NCBI GenBank assembly: GCA_013397865.1
Contig: VZTI01003365.1
Location: 657,021 to 721,020, forward strand
DNA: 64,000 nucleotides
Direction: 5' to 3'
Source of the DNA: Struthidea cinerea
Lineage: Eukaryota; Chordata; Aves; Passeriformes; Corcoracidae
A model generated the notes under the pieces. The model had not been told where the DNA came from. It worked only from the letters and a program-made list of their open reading frames with translations, and made no database searches. The stretch's first letter is position 1. Each line of letters starts with the position of its first letter. Positions 1 to 13,787 of this stretch are shown here, piece after piece. The translations under genes were made by a program, and so were the position numbers.

Positions 1-2576
1 TTGAGTCATCCTGGGGGCTGAGAATTTGAGCTTCCTTGCTCACTGCTGTCAGTTGTCCTTCCATTACACTCATGAAAGTAGTCATTTACTCCTTGGTGTC
101 TTCCCCCTCCCACACCTTCACAGAAGCAGCTTTCTGGTTTGATCTAGCTGATGCACAGGTTCAGCAGTGTGTGTTACTGTTCGTTGCCAGTTGGAGGAAA
201 GATGCTAATACCTTTTTCTGCAAATTTACAGGAGCAGGGAGCTTTGTCCCTGTATGATATATCTATATTCTTCTCACTCTGTTGCACTTTGAAAGAAGGG
301 AAGCATGAGAACTAGGAGCTTGCATTTCTGTTGACTTAAGCTCTAGCTTTATAATGGAGTCTACATTTATAAAAGTGGACTTTTAAAAAATGCCTAAGTG
401 GGTGATGCCTGACTTCCATGAGAGTTAGGTATGTTACATGCTTAAATGCTTTTCAAGACTGTAAGTCCCCAATCCTTTCTACCTGCTTCAGAGTCTTCAG
501 TCAGTGATATTTGAGTACTTGAGGGCGGCTTTGTATCTGTCATTATTTCAAAATGATGGAAGCTGAGGAGGATTTTGTCAATTCAAAACTGATTTCTATG
601 TTATAAATAATAAATTACTTTTCTCGAGTCAAAAACATTGCTCATACTTATGCCATTGAGCACATGGCTAATGCTTGCTTAGGCCTTCACAGCTTTAGAT
701 GTCTTTTCAGTGGAACAGATGGAAAGTAATTTTAATAGAAGCCCTGAAATGGTTACGTATCCAGCTACCTAGTGATCAGCCTAGTGCTGGCCCATAAGTG
801 TCCTGGCATCAGTTTAACTTCTTTAGCAGTGTTGAACAGGCAATTGTGCACTAAGGGGTTTGCTGTTGGTGGGAAACAACTAGAAGGAGCTCTGAACTGC
901 TGCCTGAGGAATGCTGACATTTGTGATTTCTTTCTATAAGCATTTAACGAGTTATCCTCTCAGAAGAGGGACTCAGAGAGTCTCAGAGACTCTTGACAGC
1001 TGCCTCTGGACAGCATTCCATTTGCAGGTTAGGAATATAATGGAGCATAAAGGACATGGGGAGGAATAAAGCAATTTGGATTGTTGTATATTTTACTGGT
1101 GAAGTGTTGGCATCGCAGGCATTGGTGAATACTGATACCTGCTGCACTCAGATCATGGTTTTCCTTTGTCTTCATAGTCGTGCTGCTTAATTCCTGAGCT
1201 GCTTGAATATTTAGATAGCAGGTAGTGAGAACAGAAACTGATAGCTGGGGGATTCAAGAATGAGACTTTTCCAAGAGCAATGAGCTTGCAGCCAGTTTTA
1301 CAGTGAACCAGAATGCATGAATGTGTAAAATAAAAATAATGCTGGTACTGATGTCCTAAATATAGCCTTAGAGATCAGCATTGTTTCATCTGGTTCTTGT
1401 ATCATTCCCTGCAGCCTATGGAGTTAAATCACGGGGAGACTGTGGTTCCAGGGACCTTAACATATGGTAATCAGATAAGTTGCCATATGTTATCCTACTA
1501 ACATATGGAGGAAGGAACACAGTTGGTAAGGGAATTTCTAAACCTGAAGTGAAAGGCAGCTGCTCTGGTGTCACTTGCCCTTGTTAGCTTCAGTATCTCT
1601 ACGTGCTGCTTGTGTAGATTGGATTGGGAGGCTTCCAGGTGAAGAATGCAAACCCCTGCTCACTTGCAGGAGTGCTGCCCAAGGAGTGGAATTCTGAGCC
1701 AATGGCAGGACAATTCTGCAGTCCCTCTTCTTACAGACTTCTTACAGTCCTGTCTTCTGGTTCTTGCCTTGGTAAAACACTGGCTTTGTTTAAATGTTTC
1801 AGAGAAATGTCTACTGCAGGGAGAATTATATTCCTCTGTTTGGGTTGGATGGCATCTTTACAGCTTGAAATCGCAGAATTTGGTTAAATACTAGGATCTC
1901 TGGAAAAACTAATCTGCTCTGTCTTCTGAGTGCTTTTATGCTGTGGGTGCTGATCGCTCATGTTAATAGTCCATCTATAAAATTTTATGTTACAATTTTG
2001 AAATATATAGAGCCTAAAATACATAAATAAAACTCATATGACAAGGATATAACATTTGACTCTCAAGTCATATATTATCATGCATTTTTTCTAATTTTTT
2101 TTAACGTGCTCCTAAGAGTTTGCATCTGTTTTTTTCAGGACCAGAAGACTAAAAATCTGCAAATGTGAAGTTAAAAGCCTGTGCATTCAAAGACAGATAT
2201 TTGCTTGAATTTTCCAGTCTTCTCTTGTCCTGTCCATTCCCATTTTACTATTGAACGAAAAGTTGGTGTTTGAGACTCCTAATGCCCTAAGGCAGATTTG
2301 GGTGAAGTCGCTTCATTACTGGATAATTCTCTCTCTTATCAAATGCATGTGTGTGGTGGTGCACATAGGTGACACAGTTTGAGGCATTAATTTAATGTAG
2401 TGTCAGCTCTGTTCTGGGCATGCCTTTGTGATCTCCACAAGCATTTGACTCTGTCTCTCTAGTTACCTACAAAAAGCAGAAGTTCATGAGATTCGTTTAG
2501 CCTCTTAACATCATATGTGGTTATCATTCTGTGGGAACAGGCTAACGCTTTTCTCCTTTCTCCTTGTTTCCCTCAG
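1..2576 (+). other. TPD52L1 intron, 3' part of the intron preceding the first visible exon
   Basis: No exon was recognised here. The stretch ends in a pyrimidine-rich tract and CAG at 2574-2576, the acceptor for the next exon. The nonamer AACATATGG or its complement occurs three times between about 1460 and 1508, as a local inverted repeat. Otherwise nothing notable was seen. Confidence 0.7.
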
Positions 2577-2725
2577 CTAGAGGATGAAATTTCAACTTTG
2601 CGGCAAGTGCTAGCAGCCAAAGAGAAGCACCTGGTTGAAATTAAACAAAAACTTGGCATAAGTCTGATGAATGAACTGAAGCAGAACTTTAGCAAAAGCT
2701 GGCATGATATGCAGACAACTTCTGC
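2577..2725 (+). CDS. TPD52L1: TPD52L1 coding exon: coiled-coil (D52 motif) segment
   Basis: This exon is 149 nt, 49 codons plus 2 bases. The translation starts LEDEISTLRQVLAAKEKHL and ends HDMQTTSA, where the last Ala codon is completed by the next exon. It is the core of the D52-family coiled coil, with heptad-like Leu/Ile spacing, which mediates homo- and heteromerisation. The acceptor is ctttctccttgtttccctcag and the donor is gtgagt at 2726. The frame remains open upstream into the intron, but that part has no family similarity, so the acceptor fixes the exon start. The preceding coding exon is not in the window. Confidence 0.95.
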
Positions 2726-5173
2726 GTGAGTATTGATCTTTATACTTACACGTATGAACATACCATGTTTTTCTAAAACTTTTTGGGCTGAATTAATAGC
2801 AACATTGGTAGGAAGAACCACCCACCTTTCATCAAGTGCTGTCTGAAAAGTCATTTGCTTTTTATTTCCCTCTTCATTTGACAACTGAATTTGACACTTA
2901 AGGAGAAGTAAAAGTGAGCTTCTCCACAACTGAGCTGAGCTGGGAGTTGACAGCAAGGAAGGCAGGGGGGCAGTGGCATCAGCCATGAAGGAGCAGTCCC
3001 ACAATACCTGAACACAGAGAGCAGACCAGGTCCAATGACAGCAAAGAGGGTCAAGCCAAGAGGTCAGATCTCCAGGTGCATCTCTACTGATGAGCCAGGT
3101 CCTAGGTCAAGCCAGGGAGTCAACTCTGGGAGTTCAAGTTCAGTCAAATCTGTGAGTTCATAAGGTTCCTGGCCAGACACAGGCATACCAGTAGTATGAC
3201 TTGGTCTTAAATTCAGTCTAGCCTTTAGTATAGCTCCCAGGTGAAGAGAAAAGGTGCTTAACAAGGGTTGTCCCAACTCTTGCGCAACACTTTCATCACA
3301 GTCTTACCCAAGGTTTCACAGCTGTGCAGTGCCAGAACTCGCCCTGAGCGGCTAAACTTGGGAGATTCGGGGGAAAAGCGTTAGCAGTTCCTCTCAGTGC
3401 ATGGTGCTGAAAGAGACTTGGTAAAATATGTTAAAACGTACATTTTTACATTAAAAGAACTATTCTTTGTATTTTCATGAGAAGTCAAGTAAGGCATAAA
3501 CCCCTTAATAAAAAACAGAGTTTGTATGTCTCCTGTCTCTCACTGTTGGACAGTTTCTCATCTAGGTCCTGTTTCTCATGACATGTCATTAGCAGGGCTA
3601 TCAGTGTTGCCTTGGTGAGGATGTCTGGCGTGTGCTAGGAGAGAATAGTTTAGAGACACTAAGCTTTAGAAGAGAGGAGGGGCACAAGACATCTGAAATA
3701 GAATTACTGGGAGAGACTAGCAAAATTTTGAAACAAAAACTTTCATTTTTACTTGAAATTTGGTAGCGAGTTCCCAGATAGCTTTTCATTTTTCCTTCAC
3801 ATTGACATTTTCCACAAAGATAGAGAGACTTAGGAGACTTTTTCAGTGTGATAGCTGCTACTTTTTGTTTAAGATGCGTTTCAGAAACTACAGTCCATTA
3901 GGTGATAAGTGTCCAGAAATAGTTACATGGAACTGAGAAGCAGGAGTCCTATTTGTGCCCCTAAAAATTCTCATGTTTATGGTCCAACTGCTGTATAATT
4001 CTGCTAGACACTCATGCCAGAACACCAGTGCTGGTACAAGTCATGGTAATACAGCATTCTTAAGAATGGTTGTGTTGAGTAATAAAGATGATTCATTGTT
4101 GCTGTACCAAAATAGCAGTGGGATAGCATTATTCACCAAGATTCTCTGATTTAGTAAGGATGAAAAGCCTGTTTTAAAATAAAAAGTTCAAAATATTTAC
4201 ATGCCTGTACTTTAGGTTTCTAAATCCACAATTACTCATTTTAGAATGACCTGGTTTTAAGAGGACAAATTTTGTTTCATTTAGCTGCTGTGCTTTCCTG
4301 TAAGTTAAAACTACTTTTCTTTAACAGGGAATTTTTCAAAGCCACAGAGCACCATAGTTTTTGTCCACTTATTGTTAATCTTTTTAAGTTCTCCATTTAG
4401 GGATGCATTCTTATGGTTAGAGTGGACTTAAAGGGAGAGGGGTGGACTTCTCTCAGCAACAGTCCTGTGAAGTGTGTTTGACAACTAGTTAGGAGTCATG
4501 ACCTAACTTACAGGATGCATGCCACCTCTACTGACTAAATTTAAACTTGAGATTTTGACTATTTTAAAGCATTTACATTTTAAATGGTTGACCACAAGTT
4601 CCTTGTTAATTTCGTGTACTATTCAGTGCACTGATGTTTAATATAATCTATGTGTTGGGGGAGACAAAGGGTTCTGCTATAGAGGACATCAGTAACTAGA
4701 GAGCAAATGATTGCCTTGAGTTTGGTTTGGTTTCTTGGTGGTAAGGCATTCAACTGGAATGACTTCCCACACACACCTTTTTAATGATTGGGTTTTCAGT
4801 GAACAGAGGTGGGTGGATATTCAACTTCTAGCAATGCAGTTTTTTATATTTCTAAAACAGATAATTCATTCTTATTTAGATGCTAGAAGCAGGGTCATGT
4901 TGGTGGATTTCGAGGTTATTTATTCTAGCTTAAGAAATCATTACAAATGTCTTTATATGGATATTTCTAAAGACCATAATTGAGCTTTTCTAATTAACGT
5001 TTTGCTACAAAGGAAAGGTTTTACATAACCTGAAGGCATTGTATTTAGCTGAAGCTTCTTGGTGGTGCTTCTGTAAAGTTCCCACAGGTCTCCTTACCTT
5101 CCATACTTCAGATTTTCACCATGTAGTGGATTAAGGTAGAAGATAGTATTTATGAAGACTGACCTGGTTTTAC

Positions 5174-5936
5174 ACAGAATCACAGAACATTTGAGGTGTT
5201 GACAGCAATGTCAGGAGACTCTCTAGTCCAGCTGCCTCTTTCAGGCAGGACCAGCTAAAGTAGAGTGCTCAGGACTGTGTTTAGTCAGGTTTTGAATATC
5301 TCCAAGGATGGAAATTCTACAGCCTCTCTGGGCAACCTGTTCCATGTTCAATTACCCTTGCTATGAAAATAATTTTTCTTATTTCTTGCATTTAATTTGT
5401 GCTGGTTGCCTCTTGCACTTTCACTAGATACCACTGAAAAGGGCTTGCCTCTATCTTCTTTCCTTCTTTCATTAGGTTGTTTATACACATTGATGAGATC
5501 CTTCCGTGAGCCTTCTCCAAGGTGACCAGTCCCAGCTTGCCCATCCTCCTCATATGAGAGGTGCTCCAGTCCTTTGCCATCTTTATGGGCCTTTGCTGGA
5601 CTTGTTCCAGTTGGTCCATGTCTGCCTTGGAGTGAGAAGCACAGAACAGGACCCAGCACTCCAGGTGTGGCCATGACCAGGGCTGACAGGGGAAGTGTCA
5701 CTTCACTCAACCTGTAATCACTTTTCCTAATGCACCCCAGGATACTGTTAGCCACCTTTGCTGCCAAGGCACATTGCTGACTCATGTCCAATTTGTTCTC
5801 TACCAGGATTCCAGGTCTTTTTCTACAAGGCTGCTTTCCAGCTGGTTGATCCCCAGCCTCTGCTGGGTTATTAATCCCAAGATGCAGGACTCTGCATTGC
5901 CCTTTGTTGAACTTACTGAGACTCCTGTTGCCTCAT
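5174..5936 (-). mobile_element. CR1 LINE, 3' UTR plus C-terminal ORF2 part, reverse orientation
   Basis: On the plus strand it opens with the CR1 3' terminus in reverse (acagaatcacagaacattt), followed by the typical 'ggcaacctgttcc' and 'ccagcactccaggtgtggcc' blocks. The minus strand shows decayed CR1 ORF2 C-terminal blocks such as KGLEHLSYEE, KDLINVYK and SARGNQHKLNAR, with frameshifts between them. It is 5'-truncated, as nearly all CR1 copies are. It lies antisense to TPD52L1 in the large intron. The distal boundary (about 5936) is approximate. Confidence 0.9.
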
Positions 5937-7947
5937 TTTTTTTCAAAGTCCCAAGTAATTGTATTCTTCAATGCAATTATAGAATTGCATTTCATTATAT
6001 ATGGAGAAGGTTACAAGGGTTACTTTATCCTTTCGCTAGTCCCTCATATTAAGCACGAAAGACATAGATTCACAAGATATCTTGCCCTTTGCTGAGCATA
6101 TATGTTGTAACCATGCTCAGCTTTGTCCCTCAGCTTTTCATTTGGTGCTCTTCTGTAGTTCTTTGGAAAAAAACCCATAAGACATTATAGTCCTGTCCTC
6201 TTGGGATATGTTTCAGTTCTAGTGAGTTTCTAAGGAGCAGTTGTACCTGTTAAATTACGCACCAAGAAATTTACTCCAGCCTAATAGTTCCCACAAACTC
6301 CTTTGTCATCCTTTCTTGAAATGTTATCAACTGTTATAAGACATAAACCTCCTCTGTTTTAAATGGTTAACCTTTCAACCCATGGATGGAATAGTAACTA
6401 TGGACAGAGCTTCTAGGGAGATGAAAATGCTTGGTTTGCTACTAAAACTTTCCAGAAGTGAAATACTCCAGACATTCAAACCACTGTAAGCAGCAGTACT
6501 GCCATGGCAAATAAATTATTAGAATAGCTAAAAAATTAAAGGAAACTCATTCTATCTTCAAGGCCTGTAGTAATGAAATGATGCGAAATGTCTCAAAGCC
6601 CATATGCTTAGTGATTCCAACTGGGGGCCTGGGAAGCCTTTGATGTGATAGAAAGTGGACCCACGCAAGACTGACATTTAGGATAGGAATCTGACAGAGT
6701 TGTTTTCAAAATGGCTTTTCATCTTTTGCCCTCAGACAAAAATTTTCACTTGCAGAAAGGGAAAAGCTCATGAATTAGAGGCCAAAATCAAGAGAACTGT
6801 ATGTGCTGGCTCCAAACAGCATGTTTCCTAGACAGGGCCCTGGGCTTTTTTTAGGTTGTAGCTGTCTTTTCAAGCCTTCTTAGGAAGGCTTCAGTGTTGC
6901 TCTGTTCTTGCATGTGATATTTAATTGAGATTTGGGACAAGAACATTCAACATGGACTTGGTCTTTTCCTCCAGAGATACAATAAAGATCTATTCATTGA
7001 CTACTGGTGGAACTATATCTGCTGATAGGAAACCTGAGGACAATTGCATAGGTTTCAACAGCTATTTGGAACTTAATGTTTTATAGTTCAAATTTCTGCC
7101 AGGTGGTAAGAAAATGGAAAGTAATAGTTGCGCTGCATGTGTTTTAGGCTTACGATTTATGGTACAGGCAGTCTTTGTTAATACAGCTTTAAATATATAG
7201 TAATGTGTTCCAAAGTTTCAGAACTTTTTTCAGTAAGTCAGATATAATTTGTGGACAGCCACAGTCCTACTGTGACTTCTAGGAATTAAGTAAACTGTGT
7301 TCCCACACACATACTTCTTATGAGTGGTAGTAAAATAAATGTGGGTGTTTCTGTTCATTGCTATGTGTAATCACCTTTTGACATTTTCTTCTCTAAATTT
7401 GCAAGTAAATGTAGCAGTTGTGTAAGTGAAGAAATTGTGTTGGCTTTAGCAAGTACATTACCTGTGTGTGAGTCTGTGCCATATGGAAGTAAAAGGAGCC
7501 TCTCCCTTCCACTGACTTTGCTTTCTTGGGGTCAGATCAGGCAACCTTCATGCTGTCTTCAAAGATAATTACTTTGCTGCTTTTCCACATGTACCTCTGG
7601 CCTTGAATTTGGAAGGGTGGAGCAATAAAGCGAAAGGACTTCAAGAAGTTAACTTAATCTCTTCTCGTTGTTCCTTGTCCAAAAGATGGATATCCATTTG
7701 TTTGCACCAGAACCTTCAGCTAATGGAAACTCCACAGTAAGCTCAGGTGATCTGTTCCAGTGTTTGTTTCTCAGGGAAAAACCCACTGTAATTATCATGG
7801 GGCACCAGAAAATATATACATGTGTATTATAGTTATCTGTATGTGTGTGTATAAAATTGTAAGGATGGGAAGGCAGACCTGAATGTCAGTTGGAATCTCT
7901 GAAATGACAAGGATTAAAAATATCCAGGAAAGCATCAGTGTAAAAAT

Positions 7948-8097
7948 GGGAAGGAAAAAGGGAAAGGGAAGGGAAAAGGGAAAGGAAAGGGAGAAATGGA
8001 AGGAAAAAGGAAAAAAAAAGCATGAAAAGGAAAGAGAAGGAAAACTACATGAAAAGGAGGAAAAGGAGAAAGGGAGGGGAAGAAAGGAAAAGAGAGG
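7948..8097 (+). repeat. Polypurine (GGGAAA/GGAAAA-rich) low-complexity tract
   Basis: About 150 bases of almost pure purine on the plus strand, built from irregular GGGAAA, GGAAAAA and GAAAGG units with only a few pyrimidine interruptions (near 7996, 8022-8024 and 8045-8050). Reading frames across it give Lys/Glu/Arg-rich or Phe/Ser/Pro-rich artefacts, not proteins. It sits in the large TPD52L1 intron. Confidence 0.9.
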
Positions 8098-9889
8098 CTG
8101 GGATGTGTTTAATCTGCATAATTTTGTTAATCTATTGTACAGTACAGAGCTCACAGACAGTGTTACGGATATAGTCTAAGGTGTGATGAACTGTCAGGTT
8201 TTTGTCTGTAATTTCTTAAGATCATCTGTGCTTCAGCAAAAATATTTTGGCTTTTCTACCTGGAGAGAAACTGTAACACACTTTTTTTCCCCCGCACTCT
8301 ATGCTGCATTGCACAAATAATGTGTTTCAAACAACTGTATCCCAGATTTTTCTCAAGTGTTTGAAGATTACAAGGCAGGATAGCCCAGAAAATTTGTCAC
8401 CTTTGTCTGGCATCTTTCCTGACCTGTGACTCTCTCCAGCCTATTGAACAGTCACCTTCTATGTGCTGCCCACAGATTTCTGGCTCCAGCCTGCAGAGGT
8501 TCAGTTCCCTCAGTTCTCTCTGTGGGAGAGGAACTACCTGGGGCATACTTCCTTAGATTTAGGCATATGTACCCATCCAAATGCCAGCAGTTTGAGTTAA
8601 TTCTTAACATCCCTGGCAATGGGAAGGATGACAAAAAAAAAAAGTCTGTAATTTGGTTTTGAAGTTGGAACGAATTTCAGGAGAGTGCTAGAAAAACCAC
8701 ACCAAAACAAAAACCCAATACAACAGCTTAGAGTTCATTTGGGGCAAAAATGACAATATGAATACTCTTAGAGAATTTTTTATGTACATTTTCTCTGTCA
8801 TTCATATATGCATTTATTTCATTTGAGCATTAGCATGATTTAGTTAATGCTGAGCCCTGTTTCTCCCAGAAAGTCATCAGAAAAATAGTTTTCTAGCTGA
8901 GAGTTTCTCAGGGATCCAGATGCTTTAGATCGATTGCAGAAAAGTCATTCTTAAGCTGACTAATGGTTTGAGAACTGAAAAGAAGCAAGCTCCATAGGGC
9001 ATGGCTTGTGCTACCAGGCTCTGCTCTACTGTATGGTTTTGTTGTTAATTGTTTGCATTCTGTTGCATCTTCTGTGAGCCTTATCACAGGCAAGAGTTTC
9101 TCAAATGGATTAATTTTGCCAGCAAGCATTGATGGAGAGGCACAATGCTGAATGAAGATGTACTAATTAGCAAATGTACTAATTTTACAGAAGCTGAATT
9201 AAAATTCCTTATAATTTACTGCAGTAGATCAAACGTGCAGCTTGACATGCAAAATATAAATATTAAATGTGTAGCCTACTTCTGTCAGTAGGCCATGTAT
9301 TGCACCTGTGAAGGAAGGTTACATTTAACTCTGCCCTTGTGAAGGGCGATTCTGTAGTGAGATGAGATGAGTATGATTGTCCTGTCTTGTCCTGCAGGTG
9401 ATGTTGGCCATTTAAATGTCTAATTCTATAGTTCTCTCTATATGGCTGCTGCTTGGCCATTCTCTATATAAAGCACTCTTTCCTTCACGTGTTGTGTTTT
9501 ATGAAACAGTATCTCCTCATATTTCCTTTCACTGTCTGTAAAAATCACCTAGTGAGATCTGGTGGTCACAGGATAGCATAACCTAAATGTAGTATATGAA
9601 ACTGTCAAGTGAAAATGCAGTCAAAATTTGCTGCAAATCTACTTTGTCTAAATAGTATGTTACAGTACTGGAGACATGAGTTATCTTTAAAGCTTCCTTT
9701 AATTGTGTTGGGCATGTTATCAGAATATAACTGCAATATCAGCATGTTTTGTGATAACCTCTGATATCAGTTTTATAAATAATTGCTTCTGTTATAGAAA
9801 TACCCTATTTTAAAACCAAAATTATAACCAGAAGTTGATGGATGAAATTCTTAGGTTAATGTCATATATAAAGGTAATGTTCAAGTGTT

Positions 9890-9923
9890 CACAGGTGAGT
9901 GTTATTTAAAACACTTACCTGTG
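9890..9923. repeat. 34-bp near-perfect palindrome (14-bp arms, 6-bp loop)
   Basis: The left arm cacaggtgagtgtt (9890-9903) and right arm aacacttacctgtg (9910-9923) are reverse complements at 13 of 14 positions, around an atttaa centre. The arms hold an E-box-like CAGGTG and donor-like ggtgagt and ggtaagt strings, one on each strand. It could fold as a hairpin in RNA of either strand. No function is established. Confidence 0.8.
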
Positions 9924-12900
9924 TGAGTTTACAATTGAGACAGCAGTTGATATAACTTATTTGTTTAATCCCTCTTGTCTGTGAAATACATTATAAATAT
10001 TTACTGTTAAGTGCTAAGTGAAAGCACAGAATATGATCCTTGTTAACCATTACCAGCAATTCTTCTGTGCTACAGAGTATTTTCAGATGCCACAAAATCA
10101 GAGCAGGGATTTCTACTCTAACTGAATAAATCAAGTAGCCTGTTTCTACTTTTGCTAATGCTACTGGGTACCTGGTGTAATGCTGATGGTGCCTTTATAT
10201 GAGCGTAATGATGTATTTGTGTAAAAATGCACACCATGGCTTGGATGGAAGGTGCTATTTCTTGGATCCCTGTATCCTAAATTATCTGAGTTTGTTTTTG
10301 CTGGAGCATTTCCACCTATAAGGTTTGGGGTCACTGGTCTGATCTGAGCTGCTGGCTGACTGACTGCTGAGGTGCTGTCACCCGTCTCAATGAGCTGGTG
10401 GTCAGCACTCACCTAAGGATTGCCAGCAGTGGGCTGCTCAAAGGTTGAGAGTGCACAGGTGTTGTAGATGACTTAGCATGCAGAGCACTTGGTGGTGTAA
10501 GGAGGACTTAAACCATACGTAGAGCACTTTTTCCAGTTAATGTGTTTGTAATTCTTACCTGGAATATCCAACTTTATTTCTGCTGGTAAAGGTTTCTGAA
10601 AATTATGTAAGCTGTTCAGTGCATAAAAACAAAAGTACAAACTGCTTTGAGTTACATGAGATGATGAAAACTGCTTGGTCAGATGATTAATGTGAAATAC
10701 AGCTGAGCAGATTCCCAGATGACAGAGAGATTATGTTGAAGACATCATTGTTACCAGAGTGCTTGGCAAGTTATCAAATGGATGCTGTAAATATGACATA
10801 GCTACGAGGATAAAAATATCTGAGCCAAAATACTGTGCATCATATATCAAAATATCAACTCGGAGCATAACTAACTACAGTGAGGCAATGTGCTCTGTGG
10901 ACAGATTATTTATGAAGAAGGCATAGTGATACATGTAATGGTGGAGAGGTGGGAATGGGCAGGGGGTTGATTTTTAAGCTATCAGTGAGCTCTGCTGAGA
11001 TGCAAATTAATGTTTCTTGTCTCTACTGACAGGTATTGTATGTTGTGCTCAATTTTCACCTTTGTTATTTTGTTATTCTTTAAAGCTTGTCTTCAGCATT
11101 GCTGAAGGGAGGAGGGGACATCTCATAGGTCATTTTTGCTGAAGTTGCTGCTGAAAAAAGACTGGTTGTGTAACAGTTTTAGCTGGATTTACACTCTTAT
11201 GTAATGTCAAAAGTACTAGGAACACAAATGCAGTCACCATGTCTTTCTTGCTAGTGGATGTACTGGAGGATGTTGGGTTTATGTTATTTACAGAGAAAAC
11301 ACTATATTGTTGGAATGTCAAAAATCAGTGTAATTTCAGCCACTTTCCAGAAGATGTGATCTAACCAATGCAATGTTCAGAAATATGTAGGGGACTCTAA
11401 TGTTTCTTAGTGACATTTAGGTCTGTCTGCTGTATGGGACATTTGGGACTGTTCTCTTAATCATTTTACATGTTGTGAAGAACTTGCAGTGAAAAGGTAA
11501 GACATAGAGATATTTTGTCATAAAGTTAAATATGCCTGTGAATAAAATTAACTCCAAGGTGTCATTTCAGAAAATCAGTTCAATCTGAAAAGTATTTTAC
11601 TATGTACATTCAACCTGTACATAAATAGGTTGTGCTACAAAGGACCTTTTAGACTTGGAAGTCAAGTCTTAGCCTTCATTTTGTCATCGGCAAAATTCCA
11701 CTTGTGCTGAATGGTTTAGGAAGCTTCTGTGTTAGCAGACACTTTAGGACTTACATGCCACAGGCAACAGAATATTTGGTTTTCTTCTTTTTCATAGGCA
11801 ACTCTTACCAAAAAACTACGTGCTCATGGTTTGACTGTAGCATCCTTATTTTAGGGTCTCATCCTATTCTAGTTTATGAGAGTACATCTGCTGTCAGCAA
11901 GCAAAGGACAGAGCTATTAAACTAGTAAAGCTAGAGGATGAGGCCTCAGTGAAATGAGTATTGCATTTTTGCTGCGTCCAAGCACAGACTGGCTAAGGAG
12001 GAAGGAGATCCAGTAAAAACCAATCTTCTCCATCTTCTCTGTGTTGCACTAGAATAAATAAAACAGGCATGACCATTGCTTCATCCTTTCTAACTACAAT
12101 TTGTGCTCCTTCTGCCAGTGTTGCAATGTTCTAGCCCTTGTTGTCATTCAACATTGTGCATGTGTTTGGTTCAGCTTATCTAACTGGAGGCTCCTAGAGA
12201 TTTGGTACCCTAGTCTTCAGTTGCTCCCTGTGGATTGCCTTGTTAGTTAGTGAAAACAGAGACAAGCACCTTCATAGAAGGAGCCCATTCACTGGCAGTT
12301 TAAGAACTTGTTTGGTCCGTAGGATGCTGTGGCTTAGGAACATAAAATCAAAATATATTGTCTGAAAGAACAGAGCATCATGTGGCATCTGCCGTCAAAC
12401 CAGTGGTTTGTAAAACACAATCCGGAACAGAGGACTTTCAGCAATAGGTACTGCTGGGGCTAAAAGGATGTGGCATAAAATGTGATGTGCCACACTGCAG
12501 TAGTTAATCTTATATCCCCTCCTTTCGCCACAAAGTTATTGCTTTCATATACATACTAATAAGGAGAAAATACTCTGTTGTAAGGACTTAGGCAGTGGGA
12601 TTCTTTTTTATCAGTCACCAGTGTATTTTGGTACATGCTTGCAATCCTACAGTTCTTGTTCAAAGGAGAATGAGAACCAATGGAATTTTATTTCTGAATT
12701 TTTCATGATCATTTCTTCAGTTCTTGTCTGCCAACACACACCATAGGATACAAGACTGATTACAGTGTGCTCTCCTTTTGTTACTAGGTCAGTACTTCTA
12801 ATTCTGAGCTTGTCTGTGTCACTGGGAGTATCAGATAATTTACTCAGAAGGAAGCCTCTAACATGCTCAGAATTAGTTTAGTCAGCAGAAACTCATCTGT

Positions 12901-13685
12901 GCAGAAAAGCTTATTGATTACTCTGAGAGTGCAAGTTAACAGTACTGAAGGGTCTGTATGGGTCAGAACGTGTATTCTGGATCAGTAAATTAAGATGATT
13001 CTCTTTGAATCTGCGTGCTATAAGTGAAATTAGTGACGTCTTTTAAAATAATTCAGTCCTACTAAGAATATGCATTCACTGTCTAGGTTTCATCTCTCTT
13101 TCTCTGTCCTCCCCCAAGCCTTCTTTCTTTAAAGAAATTTTTAAAAGTGAAAAAAAAGGAAAATTGTGGCATATGGAAACAGATTTGATAATTTTTTTTC
13201 TATTGTAAATATCACAGAATCATTTTTTATCTGTTAAATTTACCTAATATGTATATGCTTGAAAGAGCAGAGTTGTATTTGTTGTGATTCTTTTCTGTGC
13301 TTCAGACAGCAGATTTTGCCACAAGGTCAGTGTCTGCTGGAAGAATACATACGTGATGTAAATATGATTTTCTGTAAACAGAAGTTGTATCAAACAGGTA
13401 TTCAACAAATCACTGCATTCTTCTTTTAACCAGTGTGACCGGGCCCATCTGGGGGATGTTATCTGCAAGGGGGAAGGAGAGGATTGCTTAGTGAAGGATT
13501 GCTCTGGAGAGCCCTGCACTTAGGAAGCTGTGCAGAAATGGGCATCCTCACCTTTTGTTTTGAGCTACAGTTACTATGTTTCTTAACATTTCAGTGGTTG
13601 GGACTTTGAGGGAAATTAATCGCAGGGATTCTAGTCTCTCTTTTTTAATACTTATCACTATTTCTGTTCTATTTTTTGTTTCCAG

Positions 13686-13787
13686 TTACAAGAAAACGCA
13701 CGAGACCCTGAGCCACGCGGGGCAAAAAGCAACAGCAGCTATCAGCAATGTAGGAACAGCTATCAGCAAGAAGTTTGGAGATATGAG
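13686..13787 (+). CDS. TPD52L1: TPD52L1 coding exon: KKTHETLSHAGQKA segment
   Basis: This exon is 102 nt (34 codons in length), so skipping or including it would keep the frame. With the GC carried from the previous exon it reads A-YKKTHETLSHAGQKATA, then AISNVGTAISKKFGDM, and ends with AG of a split Arg/Ser codon. The segment is nearly invariant in D53 proteins. The acceptor is tctattttttgtttccag and the donor is gtatcg at 13788, weaker than consensus. That suits a junction where downstream exon choice (22887-22925, or skipping) is alternative. Confidence 0.95.

Larger units (their letters stand above)
2726..13685 (+). other. TPD52L1 intron (about 11 kb)
   Basis: This intron separates the coiled-coil exon from the KKTHETLSHAGQKA exon. 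It contains a minus-strand CR1 fragment (5174-5936), a polypurine tract (7948-8097) and a 34-bp near-perfect palindrome (9890-9923). The rest appears to be ordinary AT-rich intronic sequence with no recognisable exon. Confidence 0.8.

Noticed and set aside
7795..8179. Lys/Glu-rich (plus) and Phe/Ser-rich (minus) frames of about 100-120 codons
   Set aside because: Artefacts of the polypurine tract.
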